Below are positions 40,919 to 51,936 of a stretch of 64,000 nt of DNA, piece by piece. The notes under the pieces are model-generated. The model did not search any database, was not told the origin of the DNA, and saw only the letters and a program-made list of their open reading frames with translations. This DNA is from Kingdonia uniflora (Eukaryota; Streptophyta; Magnoliopsida; Ranunculales; Circaeasteraceae): the NCBI GenBank assembly GCA_014058105.1, contig JACGCM010000750.1, positions 558,001 through 622,000 of the forward strand, written 5' to 3'. The translations under genes and the position numbers were made by a program. Each line of letters opens with the position of its first letter. The first letter of the stretch is position 1.

Positions 40919-40964
40919 CTTAAGGAATTGAAGACTTTGAGTGAAATTTCATTTGGGAGTTCTT

Positions 40965-41469
40965 TCTTTTTCAGTATTTGTGGTTGCTCCTTCTGCATTG
41001 GGGTCAGGTGGGAGATCGATTGCCGAAGCTGATGTACCCATATCGAGTTCGATTGGGGTCGATTCAGTGAAGCAATGCCATGTTGAAAAGGTTTGGGAAG
41101 TTATAAAGGTAAAAACTCTGGGTCTTATGTGAATTACGAGAGTAATATTGGTAATTACGATGGGTTAACTACGATGTCGACGAGTATAGCTGAACCAGTT
41201 GTATAGGGCAATGAGCATTATGAGAATCATGCATCTTAGAGTAGTAGTTGTGGTAATTATGGTAGCTATGATGGATCAATGGCAGCGATGTCGCATCCCA
41301 CGATGATGTATGCGCGAGAGAGTAGTGTAGTGGCTGAAAATGTAGTAGACATGTCGGGGATTGGGAAGAGGAGGAAGGATGTGATTACGGATGACATAAT
41401 TGAGGTGAAGCAGGACGAGTTGATGAAAAATAAATCAAAAGAGGATCATGCTTTTGGGCCTTCTTACCA
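40965..41469 (+). pseudogene. Captured fragment of an unidentified plant gene, fused upstream of a KIN-12 fragment
   Basis: A stretch with stops reads, in one frame, NYESNIGNYDGL, CGNYGSYDGSMAAMSHPTMM and then, uninterrupted from 41279, KRRKDVITDDIIEVKQDELM ending FGPSYQ|GTACTT at a plausible splice donor. The G/N/Y-rich part followed by a basic/acidic conserved block looks like a real nuclear protein's exon, but I cannot name it. Two in-frame stops (after EPVV and after HAS) show it is degraded. The next exon downstream belongs to a different gene (KIN-12), so the join is artificial. Confidence 0.6.
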
Positions 41470-41813
41470 GGTACTTTACTTCCGTTTTATGTTGTAATTC
41501 TACATATATATATTCTTCTAAAACTTTCATCAGATCTTTACTATCGTTGTTCCAGACTTGTTATGCACAAATAAGTTCAACAGTAAGATATTTTAAGCGA
41601 TTGAACAATTGCCTAGAAGGCTTAAACTTCATATACTAACATACCAACTTTTTCTACATGTAATGCGCAGATAAACAACGTATCTTTACTAGTCCATTCC
41701 GAGATTCTGCATACAAATGAAATGAGCATAAATAATGTAAAAAATATTTTAGTGTTTTTAGTGTGAGTTCCAATTAGGATTTGTTGATTATTATTTTCTT
41801 GAATTGTCACTAG

Positions 41814-43280
41814 ACCGGAAGTGGGAAAACTTACACAATGTGGGGTCCACCTAGTGCAATGCTTGAAAATCATTCTCTGAGTAGCAATCACGACATTGTT
41901 CCTCGCATCTTCCAGATGCTATTTTCGGAGTTTCTACGAGTGAATTTTTTTGTTAGTTTACTTTTAGTTAAATGTGTAATACATAGAAGATTTTGAGCGA
42001 ATGGGTTTTGTTGATTGTTTAGTTTTACTCAATTGTGCTTTTTCTTGAGCAGGAGCGGGAGAAATAAGAAGAAACACATATAAATTACCAATGTCGATAC
42101 TCTTTTTTAGAAGTATGCTTTTCTTCTAATTATTTTGGGTGGTTGCTTGAAGGTTTTTTTTTGTGTTATTATTATTTATTTATTTTGAATGAGAAGCTGG
42201 GGTTAGACGAGACGCCCACCAGAATTCATTTATGTGCAAACAATCTATTGCAAACTAGGATATCTACATCCACTAGCTTCTGCTTTACAAATAAGAACTA
42301 TCTCTCTAGGAAACTCCTGTGGAAATACTATATGACCTCTACAATGTTCATATCTGCAGCTACATAATGAGCTACTTTGTTACCTTCTTTTTACAGGGAT
42401 ATAATGAACAAATTGGTGATTTACTTGACCCTACTCGACGAAACCTTCAGGTATATAATGAATTGTGATACTATTTCACTTTTTTTGTTGGCCATGTTCA
42501 AAGATGTGTAAATAACTATGTTTCGTTTTCGCAAAGAAGAGATGATGCAAAAAATAACTCTTATGTTGAGAATCTGACTGAAGAACATGTGACAAATTAT
42601 GATGATGTAACACAAATATTAATTAAGGTAGGAACAAATATTATGCTTTTATCTTACATTTAGAATTGTTAATGTTACATAATCCAATGAATGTATGTTC
42701 GCAATGCAGGGACTTTCAAATAGAAAGGTTGTTGCATCAAGTATAAACTCCAAGAGCTCCCGACCACATATCATTTTCACTTGCATTATAGAATCTTGGT
42801 GCAAGGTATACCATTCATCAGTAAAGCTTTATTTTTGTTCCACTTTTACTTCGAAGTTTTGGAATACACCGTAAGATTTTGTTGTAAGCACGAAGACTGA
42901 AGCATATTGGTAAAATTCATTCTAAGAACATATATCATACATGTATGCGTACTATAAATGTTTTTACAATTTTCAACCTACATTAAATATGGACATGCTT
43001 GAGAAATATGTATTGTTAATTATATAAATAGGGATATCAAATTATGTGATGCAGTTCACTTTTATATGTTCTAAGATGTTTTTTTCTTCTTTTTGTCTGA
43101 AATGTCACAGGGTACCTTATCAAAATGCTTTAGTAGCTCAAAAACTAACAGAATCACCTTGGTTGATCTTGCTGGCGGAATGGAAGGAAATAAAGTGGAT
43201 GATGCAAGTAGGCAATGCACTAAAAAGAGCAAAAGCGTAAAGAAATCTCTAGCACAACTCGAGTATAATTTTGTGACTAC
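41814..43280 (+). pseudogene. KIN12: Captured fragment of a KIN-12 kinesin motor domain
   Basis: Six exon pieces: 41814-41939 ([11 protein letters not shown], the P-loop, then [12 protein letters not shown]), 42053-42112 (TAA stop at 42065-42067, then INYQCRYSFLE), 42397-42450 (YNEQIGDLLDPTRRNLQ), about 42537-42627 (NSYVENLTEEHVTNYDDVTQ; frame slipped at the acceptor), 42710-42805 ([10 protein letters not shown], Switch I region, SSRSH in the family) and 43111-43280 (LVDLAGGMEGNKVDDASRQC, Switch II). Plant KIN-12 kinesins act at the phragmoplast and division site. Here the motor's N-terminal strands, everything after Switch II, and an open frame are missing. Introns are retained, so the copy was made from genomic DNA. 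Confidence 0.88.
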
Positions 43281-43289
43281 TGTAATCGT

Positions 43290-44301
43290 TATATGTTATC
43301 AATTCTGATTTATTTACTAGTGTACCTATTTTGACAAGATAGTCAAGTCAATGTAGGCCCTAGCCTATGGAGAACGTACACCTTAGATAACCATAAGGAG
43401 GACAAATGAATAGGACTATTAAATTTGCCGTCGTAGAATTTGGTTAGTAGGCCTGCCAGAAAAGCTTTCAGGCGACCCTTTCACGTGCACCTGCGACGCT
43501 ACTAGGTTCTAGCCAATCAGAAGCTGTAGCTGTCATTGAAAGAATTACAACATCAACTTAAACCTTCCCTTTTTGACGCAGGGTCTTAGTTAGCAAGTCC
43601 TAGCTTTTGACTCTCGAGCGCGGATTTTGACTTAGAAAGATTTTTCCAAAATGTTTTTTGCATATCGCCGATGGTTGCTTTTGCTGCTCATGTCACTTCC
43701 TAGCTTTTTCGTTATATAGACAACAAAAATAGATTCAATGGCAGTAGGGGACTGCGGGTAGTTGGTTACGACGCCTAGTAGCTGCCGCCAAACGAACATC
43801 TTCGAAAATGAATGCTAGCGCAGACTTCTCGCTAACAATAACTCCCAAATCATTCTCTTTCACGATGAAAAAACATTGGAATAAGCAAAGTGAATGCGGC
43901 GAAAACTCTAGGACCTCACCAGTACAATGCTTTCTATAGACATTACCACTATGTGTTCTAGATATCGGGAGACTGACCTTTGGTATATGGCCACCTCATC
44001 CCCGTACTTACGCAAGGCGACATTGTGAATGGGGAGCGTAATCCTAGCATTTTGCCTGAGGCTGCTCACTGATGGTCCTAAACGAGAGGGATCCAAGGAG
44101 GGTGACTGGTGATAGTATTTGTCTACCGACGACATAGTCTAACCGAGCATACGGTCGTAGATTCCGATGTATCGCTAATCACGACTATATACAAGCCACT
44201 ATCACCCGCTCAAAAAGAGTTAATGTCGTGTTCCTGAAGCTATGGTAAGATAGAGGTTTACTCGACTATTTCTAAAATTAAGTTAAGCAATTAATTGTAG
44301 T
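43290..44301. other. Unassigned, relatively GC-rich segment
   Basis: From about 43330 the composition is richer in GC than the neighbourhood. A minus-strand 75-codon frame (43908-44135, with SSLRQNARITLPIHNVALRK) could be old coding sequence. I cannot assign it. It may be captured DNA or the distal part of the carrier element. Confidence 0.35.
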
Positions 44302-44310
44302 TTTAATAAA

Positions 44311-44450
44311 GGGGGCAAATTTAAAGACACTAAAAAATGGGACACTCAACTCTCACTCAAACTGAACCACACATCTCTAGAGATGAGTGGTCCTCATAAT
44401 TGAGGAGGTGGAAAAGAAAAAACAAATAATATTAGGTGGAAATGAGTTGC
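44311..44450 (+). repeat. Left terminal inverted repeat of the Mutator-like element
   Basis: Pairs with 47205-47335. Similarity runs through ATGAGTGGTCC, GAGGAGGT-GAAAAGAAAA and AGGTGGAAATGAGTTG. Confidence 0.9.
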
Positions 44451-45119
44451 CATACACTCTCTCTTCAGTGGGCAGATATTTCTCTCTCTTTTCTCCAGTT
44501 TTAAATTTTAAACCAGTTCTGACTCTCTCTCTCTCTCTATCTCTTTCTTCCCACCAAAGAACTCTTTCTCTTTCTCTCTATATATCTTTCTCTCATAGTG
44601 AAGAACATTAGCAAAAATTGAGAAATTAAAGAGTCTATCTCTTTCTCTCACTGTCTCAGTCGAGACAGGCAAATTTTCTCTTAGTCCCGTTAGATTTCAC
44701 TCAAGAAGCAACAATTTTTAGATCAAATGGGTTGGTTTTGTGGCTGATTTTACCCTCAATCAAGTCATATATGCCCCTCTACTTTTTCTATATCTCTCTC
44801 ATCGAAGATCGGTTGTTGGTTATGAACTCTCTTAAATTTTAGTGGTAAAATCAGATATGAAGATGGGGTGTTTTTGAACTATCATCTTCTTCGATCAGTC
44901 TTTCAAACTACCGTAAAAGAACAATGTCGAGCTCGATAATTATTGTCGAGTTCGATAACATGAGGTTCTTTATTTCTCTGGCAACAAGTCATCAACAACA
45001 AACATACAAAAATGCATGATAAAATTATATAAGCAACTCCAAAACATGAAAAATAGACATAGGAGTTTCCTAATATCGATGATTCCAAACCCCATTAAAC
45101 AAAACTTGCACCTATCTGT

Positions 45120-46540
45120 GATAGTTGCTGACAATATACCTATCCATATATTGTCGATTTCGATAATTTACCCATCCATATATTATCGTTTCGACAATTT
45201 ACCCATCCATATAGTGTCCCATTTTCGACAATACTTGTAAGGCAATTTACCCATCCATATATTGTCGATTTCGACAATTTACCCATGACCGATAATTTAC
45301 CCATTCATATATTGTTAATTTCGGCAATTTACCCATCTCGATTTTGACAATATTGTAAATCGGACCATATATAATAATAGCCCACTAAGGGCACATGCGT
45401 CATTGAATGAATCTTCTAAGTAATTTTTTAGACAAACAAGGGCATATGATATAAATCAAACCATATATAATAATAACTTACTAAGGCACATGCGTCATAG
45501 ACTGAATCTTCTAAGTAATTTCTTAGACAAACAAGGGCACATGCGTCATTGACTTAATCTTCTAAGTAATTTCTTAGACAAACAAGGGCACATGCGTCAT
45601 TGACTGTGGGCTAGCTATCTTTAACAATTATTGTCGAGAGTTGCTATATATTGTCGATTTCGACAATTTATCCATCCATATATTTTCGATTTCGACAATA
45701 CTTATGATCGAAAATTTACCCATTCATATATTGTCAATTTCGACAATTTACCCATGAATATATGGTCGATTTCGACAATAATGTAAATCGGATCATATAT
45801 AATAATAGCCCACTAAGGGCACATGCGTCATTGACTGAATCTTCTAAGTAATTTCTTAAACAAACAAGGGCATATGATGTAAATCGAACCATATATAATA
45901 ATGGCCCACTAAAGCACATGTGTTATAGACTGAATCTTCTAAGTAATTTCTTAGGCAAACAAGGGAACATGCGTCATTGACTTAATCTTCTAAGTAATTT
46001 CTTAGACAAACAAGGGCACATACGTCATTGACTGTGGGCTAGCTATCTTTAACAATTATTGTCGAGAGTTGCTATATATTGTCGATTTCGACAATACTTA
46101 TAATCGACAATTTACCCATTCATATATTATCGATTTCGACAATTTACCCATCAATATATGGTCAATTTCGACAATAATGTAAATCAGACCATATATAATA
46201 ATAGCTCACTAAGGGCACATGCGTCATTGACTGAATCTTCTAAGTAATTTCTTAGACAAACAAGGGCATATGATGTTAAGGCACATGCGTCATAGACTGA
46301 ATCTTCTAAGTAATTTCTTAGACAAACAATGACACATGCGTCATTGACTTAATCTTCTAAGTAATTTCTTAGACAAACAATGGTACATGCGTCATTGATT
46401 GTGGGCTAGCTATCTTTTACAATTATTATCGAGAGTTGCTATATATGCCAACCTTATTGTCGAAATCATTAATAATTATTGTCGAGAGTTGCTATATATG
46501 CCAACCTTATTGTCGAAATCGACAATATATGACTATCTGA
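45120..46540. repeat. Palindrome-rich minisatellite inside the Mutator-like element
   Basis: Variants of the 16-bp palindrome TTGTCGATTTCGACAA (perfect at about 45262, 45651 and 46080; more than a dozen degenerate copies) alternate with AATTTACCCATCCATATA spacers. These are interleaved with CTTCTAAGTAATTTCTTAGA blocks, themselves short inverted repeats, and GGGCACATGCGTCATTGACT. At larger scale, GTGGGCTAGCTATCTTT recurs at about 45606, 46034 and 46401, giving higher-order units of about 428 and 367 bp. No coding is apparent. Confidence 0.9.
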
Positions 46541-47204
46541 AGAGAAATTTTTTACTGTGGAAACTTGTAATGTCGACAATTCCGTAATCGATGCATCAAC
46601 GAAATTACAATCTGGGGAGGCAACATGAACAAACAGTTGGGAAGTTATGATGCCAGAAATCGCAAAATTGAGAAAACGAACTTGTAGAGTGACGTACTTC
46701 GATGTTATTGAGTTTAGAGAGGTAAACCTTGTTTCATAAAATTTGTTCTAGAGAGAAGATGATATATAAACATCGATAAATTCATAGAAATAGGTTACAA
46801 AGCAATATCATTTTACATCGACATTAAAACTACATGTTAAAACTACAGTGATACACAATCTATATAAGAGCACTCCAAACCACTGATGCTTCACCAAACC
46901 CTAATTATAATGAGCAACTACACTCCACACGTTCCACAACCAACTAAGGGAGAGAGAGAGAGGAGAGAGAAACAAAATCCAAATAGCCGCGATCCTCGAT
47001 TAAATCTTAAAAAAGTGATTTGTCACGACATGAAGGAAAACTAAAATTTTCTGCCATTGTTCTTTACTAAGGTAAAAAGAGAGAAAAGAGAGAAAATAAT
47101 GTGATCTGAGTGAAAGAGAGAGAAGATTTGTTTTCAAAATTAAAATTGCAAAGATGAGAGAGAAAGAAAGAGAGCCCACTTGAAGAGAGAGTACGTGTGT
47201 CTCT

Positions 47205-47335
47205 GCCAACTCATTTCCACCTGGGTTTTCTTTTCTACCTCCTCTATTATGTGGACCACTCATCTCTAGAGATGTGTGGTTTAGTTTGAGTGAGAGTTGA
47301 GTGTCTTATTTTTGAGTGTCTCTAAATCCTCCCCC
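47205..47335 (-). repeat. Right terminal inverted repeat of the Mutator-like element
   Basis: Reverse complement of the left terminus, with a few mismatches. The outermost bases are CCCCC, next to the target duplication TTTAATAAA. Confidence 0.9.
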
Positions 47336-47463
47336 TTTAATAAAACCTAATTTCATTTTAAGAACTTGTAATTAACAAGCTAAATCGCAAAAATGATTTT
47401 GGGTTCACTTTCAAAAGTCCTTTGCTACTCTAATAGGATGTTTAAAGTCAAACATCTAATGCT

Positions 47464-47725
47464 TGGCACCTAAGAGAATAACTCATCAGCCATTTCTCGA
47501 TTTCAGCCGTTCGATACCCATCTCTCGTGAGTCGAGGATTATTTAGGCCGCTCAAATCTTTCCTATTCTTTAAGATTAAGTCACAGCTGTCAGATCCCAC
47601 AAGAAATTTCAGACTTAGTTCAAACTTCAAAACTGCCAAATTATCTGCCGATTTAGCCTATATTTTCAGTAAACCAACATTAGTTTTAAGCTTTAAAGCC
47701 AAATCATATAGCAAACTTCAGTCTT
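47464..47725. repeat. Dispersed ~255-bp direct repeat, copy 2
   Basis: Starts GGCACCTAAGAGAATAACTC and shares all internal blocks with copies 1 and 3 (CATCTCTCGTGAGTCGAGGA, TTTAGGCCGCTC, TTCAAACTTCAAAACTGCCA). It diverges after GCAAACTTCAGTC. A pyrimidine-rich UTR-like segment follows, as in copy 1. Confidence 0.9.
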
Positions 47726-50160
47726 TCTCAATCAACTAAACTCTATCCCCTCAATTTGAATTCCTCATCTTAATCAACAATACTCCCTCCCCTCAGTTTG
47801 AATCCCTCCTCCCAATCCCTCATCTCAATCAACACTACTCCCTCCCCTCAGTTCAAATTGTTACTCTCTATCTTCTGAAGTCAATCTACCGAATTAGTTC
47901 TCTTCTTCAACCCGTGAACAAGTCGATGATGCCATAGGAAGCGTACAACAGCGATTAGATGTTTGTATGATTCATAACTAACGAATTCGAATACCCCTTT
48001 TGATTGATTTAACTTTAGATTTTTTTATTGGTTTTGATGCCTAATTTGAAGTATTTGGTGGTTACAGATTGATTTGGAGGGATTTCGCATGATTGTAGAT
48101 TAAAGGTATGATTAATGATTTTGATTCAAGTTTGGGTTTTGTAAATATTTTATTTTTATTAGATATTTAATAGATTTTGTGTGTTTTGTTGAGATTATGG
48201 TTTTCAAATTATTTCGGAGAGTGGGTTACAGATGTTGTCAGATTTAGATATGAGTGGGAGCTCAGGAGAGGGGAAGTTTGAGTTTTGTAAAGATTTGATT
48301 TTTATTAGAGATTTAATAAGTTTTGTGTGTTTTGTTGAGATTAGGGTTTTGGAATGATTGCAGAGAGGTAGTGCGCCGTCAGTGGAAATGTAAGTTGTTG
48401 TTTAATTAAGGAAACGTAAGTTGTTGCTAGTGATACTTTTTGAAAATCTTGTACGACACTGGTAATAACTTTGAACAAACTGCGTTCGTGCCGTGTGTTG
48501 GAGCTACCTATTTCAACTGGCCCTAAAGCGCGTGAAAATATCGAACCTTTAGCAGTAGTTAAGGAACGCCCCCCAAAATAAAAATAAAAATAGGGTACGT
48601 TTTTATTATTGGTCTTTCTTGCTTCGAGTAGGCTATTCAGTAGGCTATTCTTTCTTGCTGCTTCCTTTTTTGGGAGGCAACTTCAGTCTTCAAAAGCGCT
48701 CCATCCAAAACACACCCCTAGGTTTACCGGAGCTTTTACAACTCAAACGGCCCCAATGATTATGATCCTTCTAAACTATGTGGTTTAGAAAGCTACCTCC
48801 GTCGTGTCCCTAGTGAAACGAAGTTCTAATGGTTTCTTTAATCCGACTTCCTCTCTTTAAAGGTTTTAACTCCACCTAGGCTACCTTCTTCTGACTCTAG
48901 CTCTAAACTGCTCTTCTTTCCGTACGCAAGTTGGTTCCACTTTCCACATCAACTAGTAATAACATCTAACTCGCGTCAATAATGCGGATTGCATTCTTAT
49001 TGTAAGCCTACTCACTAAAAATGTCTTAACAAATCTATTATAGTAGTATTTCCTTTACCAACAGAATTAGAGTATATCCCACCAAATCCCATCTCACAAA
49101 GAATGATCAGAAAATATTGCCCCATCTTAAGGATATGCGATCCAAAAGAGGTTAAAATCTACAATAAGCTATACTCAAAACTTCTATTGGAAATCGATGA
49201 AATAATAGTAATTTAAAAACAAAGACGGATCACTCTGAAAGAACGACTAATGATCGTGGTATGATTTTAGAACTAATCTGTATTTAACCAGAACCTTCAT
49301 TTGTTAGAATCGCTTTGAAATTCATAGCAAGTAATCCTATAGATGAAATCATGAAACCCATATCAAACATAGAAGTTAAAAAGCTAATACAGAGACCTAA
49401 AAAGCAGAATTAAATGTTAACAGCCCATTAAATAGTGATATATAAGGAAAAACTAGTTATCATGAACACCAGTAGGTAACAACAAATCGCAGTGAGAAAA
49501 ATCGTATAGAAAATTGTAGCACCTGCTCTGAGGCGCTTATAAAAATGAGAAAGGGAGAGAGGAGCCTTGTTTAGTGGTTCTTGGAAATGGGCAGAGGTGG
49601 AAAGGGCTTTTGAGGCGGTAATAGAGAAAGTGAGACCGAGCATGTGAAATGCAATAGATTTAGAGGGACTTAGGGCTTACGTGAAGGTTGGAGGAGGGGT
49701 GATTCTGTGGTGTCCCTAAGATAAAGTTTTTTTTTTTTTTTTTTCCATTTTAATAAAGTCAGATTATTGTGAGTCTGATTGGCAATTATACACATCTTTG
49801 AAGGCTAACAAAATAGTCGTGGGAGCATATTAGGAAGTCCTGGAAACATGTAATATCTTGGCAACTATCATGTAATATCTTGGGAATTCTTAAACACTTG
49901 ACTCCTAAGACAATTAGACTAATGGCTGGATTGCCAATCAATAGCTCTGCCATCTGACATTAGTTTTTTTTTCCACTATATAGCTTATGTTATTAGAATT
50001 TGATGATTATTCTAACAAAGGCTAGAAAATGATCTAAAGTTGCAAAAATATTTCCTTCTAAGTTCTAAGAGATTTTTCATGACTGGATGTACAACTGTAG
50101 TTGCCAAAATGTCTGTTAGCCTTTATCTGATGCATATCTAAGGGAGTAACTTCTTTTATC
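47726..50160. other. UTR-like and unassigned sequence downstream of repeat copy 2
   Basis: 47726-47900 is C/T-rich with repeated ACTCCCTCCCCTCAGTT words, resembling a 5' UTR. 48090-48370 has two similar T-rich segments (TTAGATATTTAATAGATTTTGTGTGTTTTG and TTAGAGATTTAATAAG...). 48480-49020 is a more GC-rich block with no identifiable frame. A T run lies at about 49727-49744. Nothing further is recognised. Confidence 0.4.
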
Positions 50161-50169
50161 TGGATGGTA

Positions 50170-50430
50170 GGAAGAAGGATGCTGTCCAACTTCAGTTGGA
50201 ATGGTAAGCTTATGTACATGATGTTAGTCCATTGTATCCCATGAGAGGATTCCTACCATTTGGCATCTTATGATATTTTTTGTACTGCTTTTTAAATGAT
50301 CAGTCTTAGGGAGGAGCATGTGGGTTATCGTCGTTTGGACCTTCCTATGCTAAAGTTGAGTGTTGTTGGTGGGCGCCCATTTTCTACTGGGGTTGAAGCC
50401 TTGTTTCGAAAAAAGCTTCTATCTTCAAGG
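50170..50430 (+). pseudogene. Captured exon pair of an unidentified gene
   Basis: Two exon-like pieces with good splice sites. The first is ATGGTAG|GAAGAAGGATGC...TGGAATG|GTAAGC (KKDAVQLQLEW). The second is CAGTCTTAG|GGAGGAGCATG...CTTCAAG|GTTAGT, reading EEHVGYRRLDLPMLKLSVVG and GRPFSTGVEALFRKKLLSSR. The protein character is strong, but I cannot name the family. No flanking exons are found, and it lies in the same kind of context as the KIN-12 and DRP1 fragments. Confidence 0.55.
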
Positions 50431-50577
50431 TTAGTAATGCTTCATAAAGATAGTATCATTGGTTCTATCTAGCTAGCTGAATATTCTCTAGCTTGTGTTT
50501 CATTCTTTCTTTTCATATTTTCATTTTCCGAGGATCTTGTATTGGCAAGGTAATTTTCAACATTGAATGACATCCTT

Positions 50578-50601
50578 GTTTTTTTTTTTTTTTTTTTTTT
50601 T
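50578..50601. repeat. Poly(T) run
   Basis: Over 20 T in a row. On the minus strand this would be a poly(A), but no retroelement body was recognised on that strand. Confidence 0.9.
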
Positions 50602-51236
50602 CCCTTTTGTTACTGTAGTAATAACTTTTTTTTTTATTATTGATGTTGTATTCTTTCTTTTTTTGATTGGTTGAAAAATATGTTCCTAGATATTTAATTA
50701 GCAAAATTTGGGCGGTTATCTTAATCCCTGTTGAACCAGGAAGTCCTATCACATAGAAAAATACGTAATGTTTATCAATGTTATTTTGATAAATAACCTT
50801 GTACACTTTATGTATTATTATCTTTGCTTATTAAATTTCCTCAGATGCATATTTTCAATTTTTTTCCCCTCAGATGCATCATTGAGGGTGTCAATTTCAG
50901 TTTCATCTACGGAAACAAGAATATTTCTCTACCACTATTTGTGCCTTCTTCACTTCATTATACTCTGCCTGCCTCCTTCGGTCCTTTCCAGTCTACTCCC
51001 TGTCTCTAGTGAACCATAATTCACGGATCGCTGACCGCAAAAGTTACTGACTTGCAATCTGTATTCGTTTGTGGAAAACAGATGTAATTCCATCAAAATC
51101 AAATTTTGCGTGTTTAGTCTGAGAAAGTCAAGAAAAAAATTTCATTGAGGAAAACCAACTTATTTCTCAAAACTTAGATAAAATGAAATGTCTTTTTCCG
51201 AATATTGAAAACTAAACTTTATAAAGAAGATATTAT
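50602..51236. other. Unassigned spacer
   Basis: AT-rich, no coding or element structure recognised. Confidence 0.5.
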
Positions 51237-51501
51237 TTATACACCTAAAGGAATAACTCATCAACCATTTCTCTATCTCAGTCGTTCGTTACCCATCTCT
51301 CGTGAGTCAAAGATTATTTAGGCCGCTCGGATATCTCTTATGCTTTAAAATTAAGTCCCAGTCATCGGATCTTACAAGATATTTTAGAATTAGTTCAAAC
51401 TTCAAAACTGCCAAATTATCTGCCGATTGAGCCTATATTTTCAGTCAACCAACATTTTTTTTAAGCTTTAAATCCAAATCATATGGTGAACTTCGGTCTT
51501 T
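51237..51501. repeat. Dispersed ~255-bp direct repeat, copy 3
   Basis: Starts TTATACACCTAAAGGAATAA, nearly identical to copy 1's start, and ends around GGTGAACTTCGGTC. The copy lies about 430 bp upstream of the first recognised DRP1 exon. Confidence 0.9.
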
Positions 51502-51936
51502 TCATCTTCACCTACGCTTTCTCAACGATCTGATTCTTGATCGGTTGCGATTTTCTATTTCATAATTAGGGTATTTGATTTGGGAGTTTTAACATCGATC
51601 GTCTCCAGCGATGACATCTCCGTGATCTCCAGGTAATTGTGCTCAATTTTCTTTAATATCTGATTTGGGTTGGATATCTTGATTGGGCGTAGTTTGATAG
51701 ATCTATGTTAGGGTTTCAATTAGGATTTTATTGTAGGTGTTGTTGCATGAATGCTTCTAGGATTTGGGGGTTTTGATTTTTTATTATTCTTATTGGTCTT
51801 TGATTTGATAGAATGCAAAAGGTTGAAAAATTTGTTCATTAGATTCCTTACCTTTGCTTTAGATCACTTACAATCATTTTCATTTTCTATGTTCATTTTG
51901 GTTTAGTTATTTTGATATATTTTACAGTACTTGGAA
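51502..51936. other. UTR/intron-like leader of the DRP1 fragment
   Basis: A pyrimidine-rich start, then ATCTCCAG|GTAATTG (about 51634), a plausible first-intron donor, and T-rich intron-like sequence to the acceptor TTTTACAG before the first DRP1 exon. Arrangement matches a promoter/5' leader joined to internal exons. Confidence 0.45.

Larger units (their letters stand above)
44302..47344. mobile_element. Mutator-like element (3,025 bp) with 9-bp target-site duplication
   Basis: The element proper is 44311-47335. Its ends are long inverted repeats of roughly 130-150 bp (left GGGGGCAAATTTAAAGACAC..., right reading back as GGGGGAGGATTTAGAGACAC...). Both contain ACACTCAACTCTCACTCAAA and the palindromic CATCTCTAGAGATG. 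Identical 9-bp flanks TTTAATAAA (44302-44310 and 47336-47344) are the classical Mutator-type duplication. The interior has CT-rich UTR-like sequence near the left end, a palindrome-rich minisatellite (about 45.1-46.5 kb) and GA-rich sequence near the right end. No transposase (MULE/MuDR) domain is present, so it is non-autonomous. Confidence 0.93.

Noticed and set aside
43290..43330. Helitron 3' end (CTAGT near 43316)
   Set aside because: No hairpin at the expected distance and no match to sequence after the other captured fragments.
45120..46540. CRISPR array
   Set aside because: Repeats are palindromic and spacers are themselves repeated. The sequence lies inside a plant Mutator-like element.
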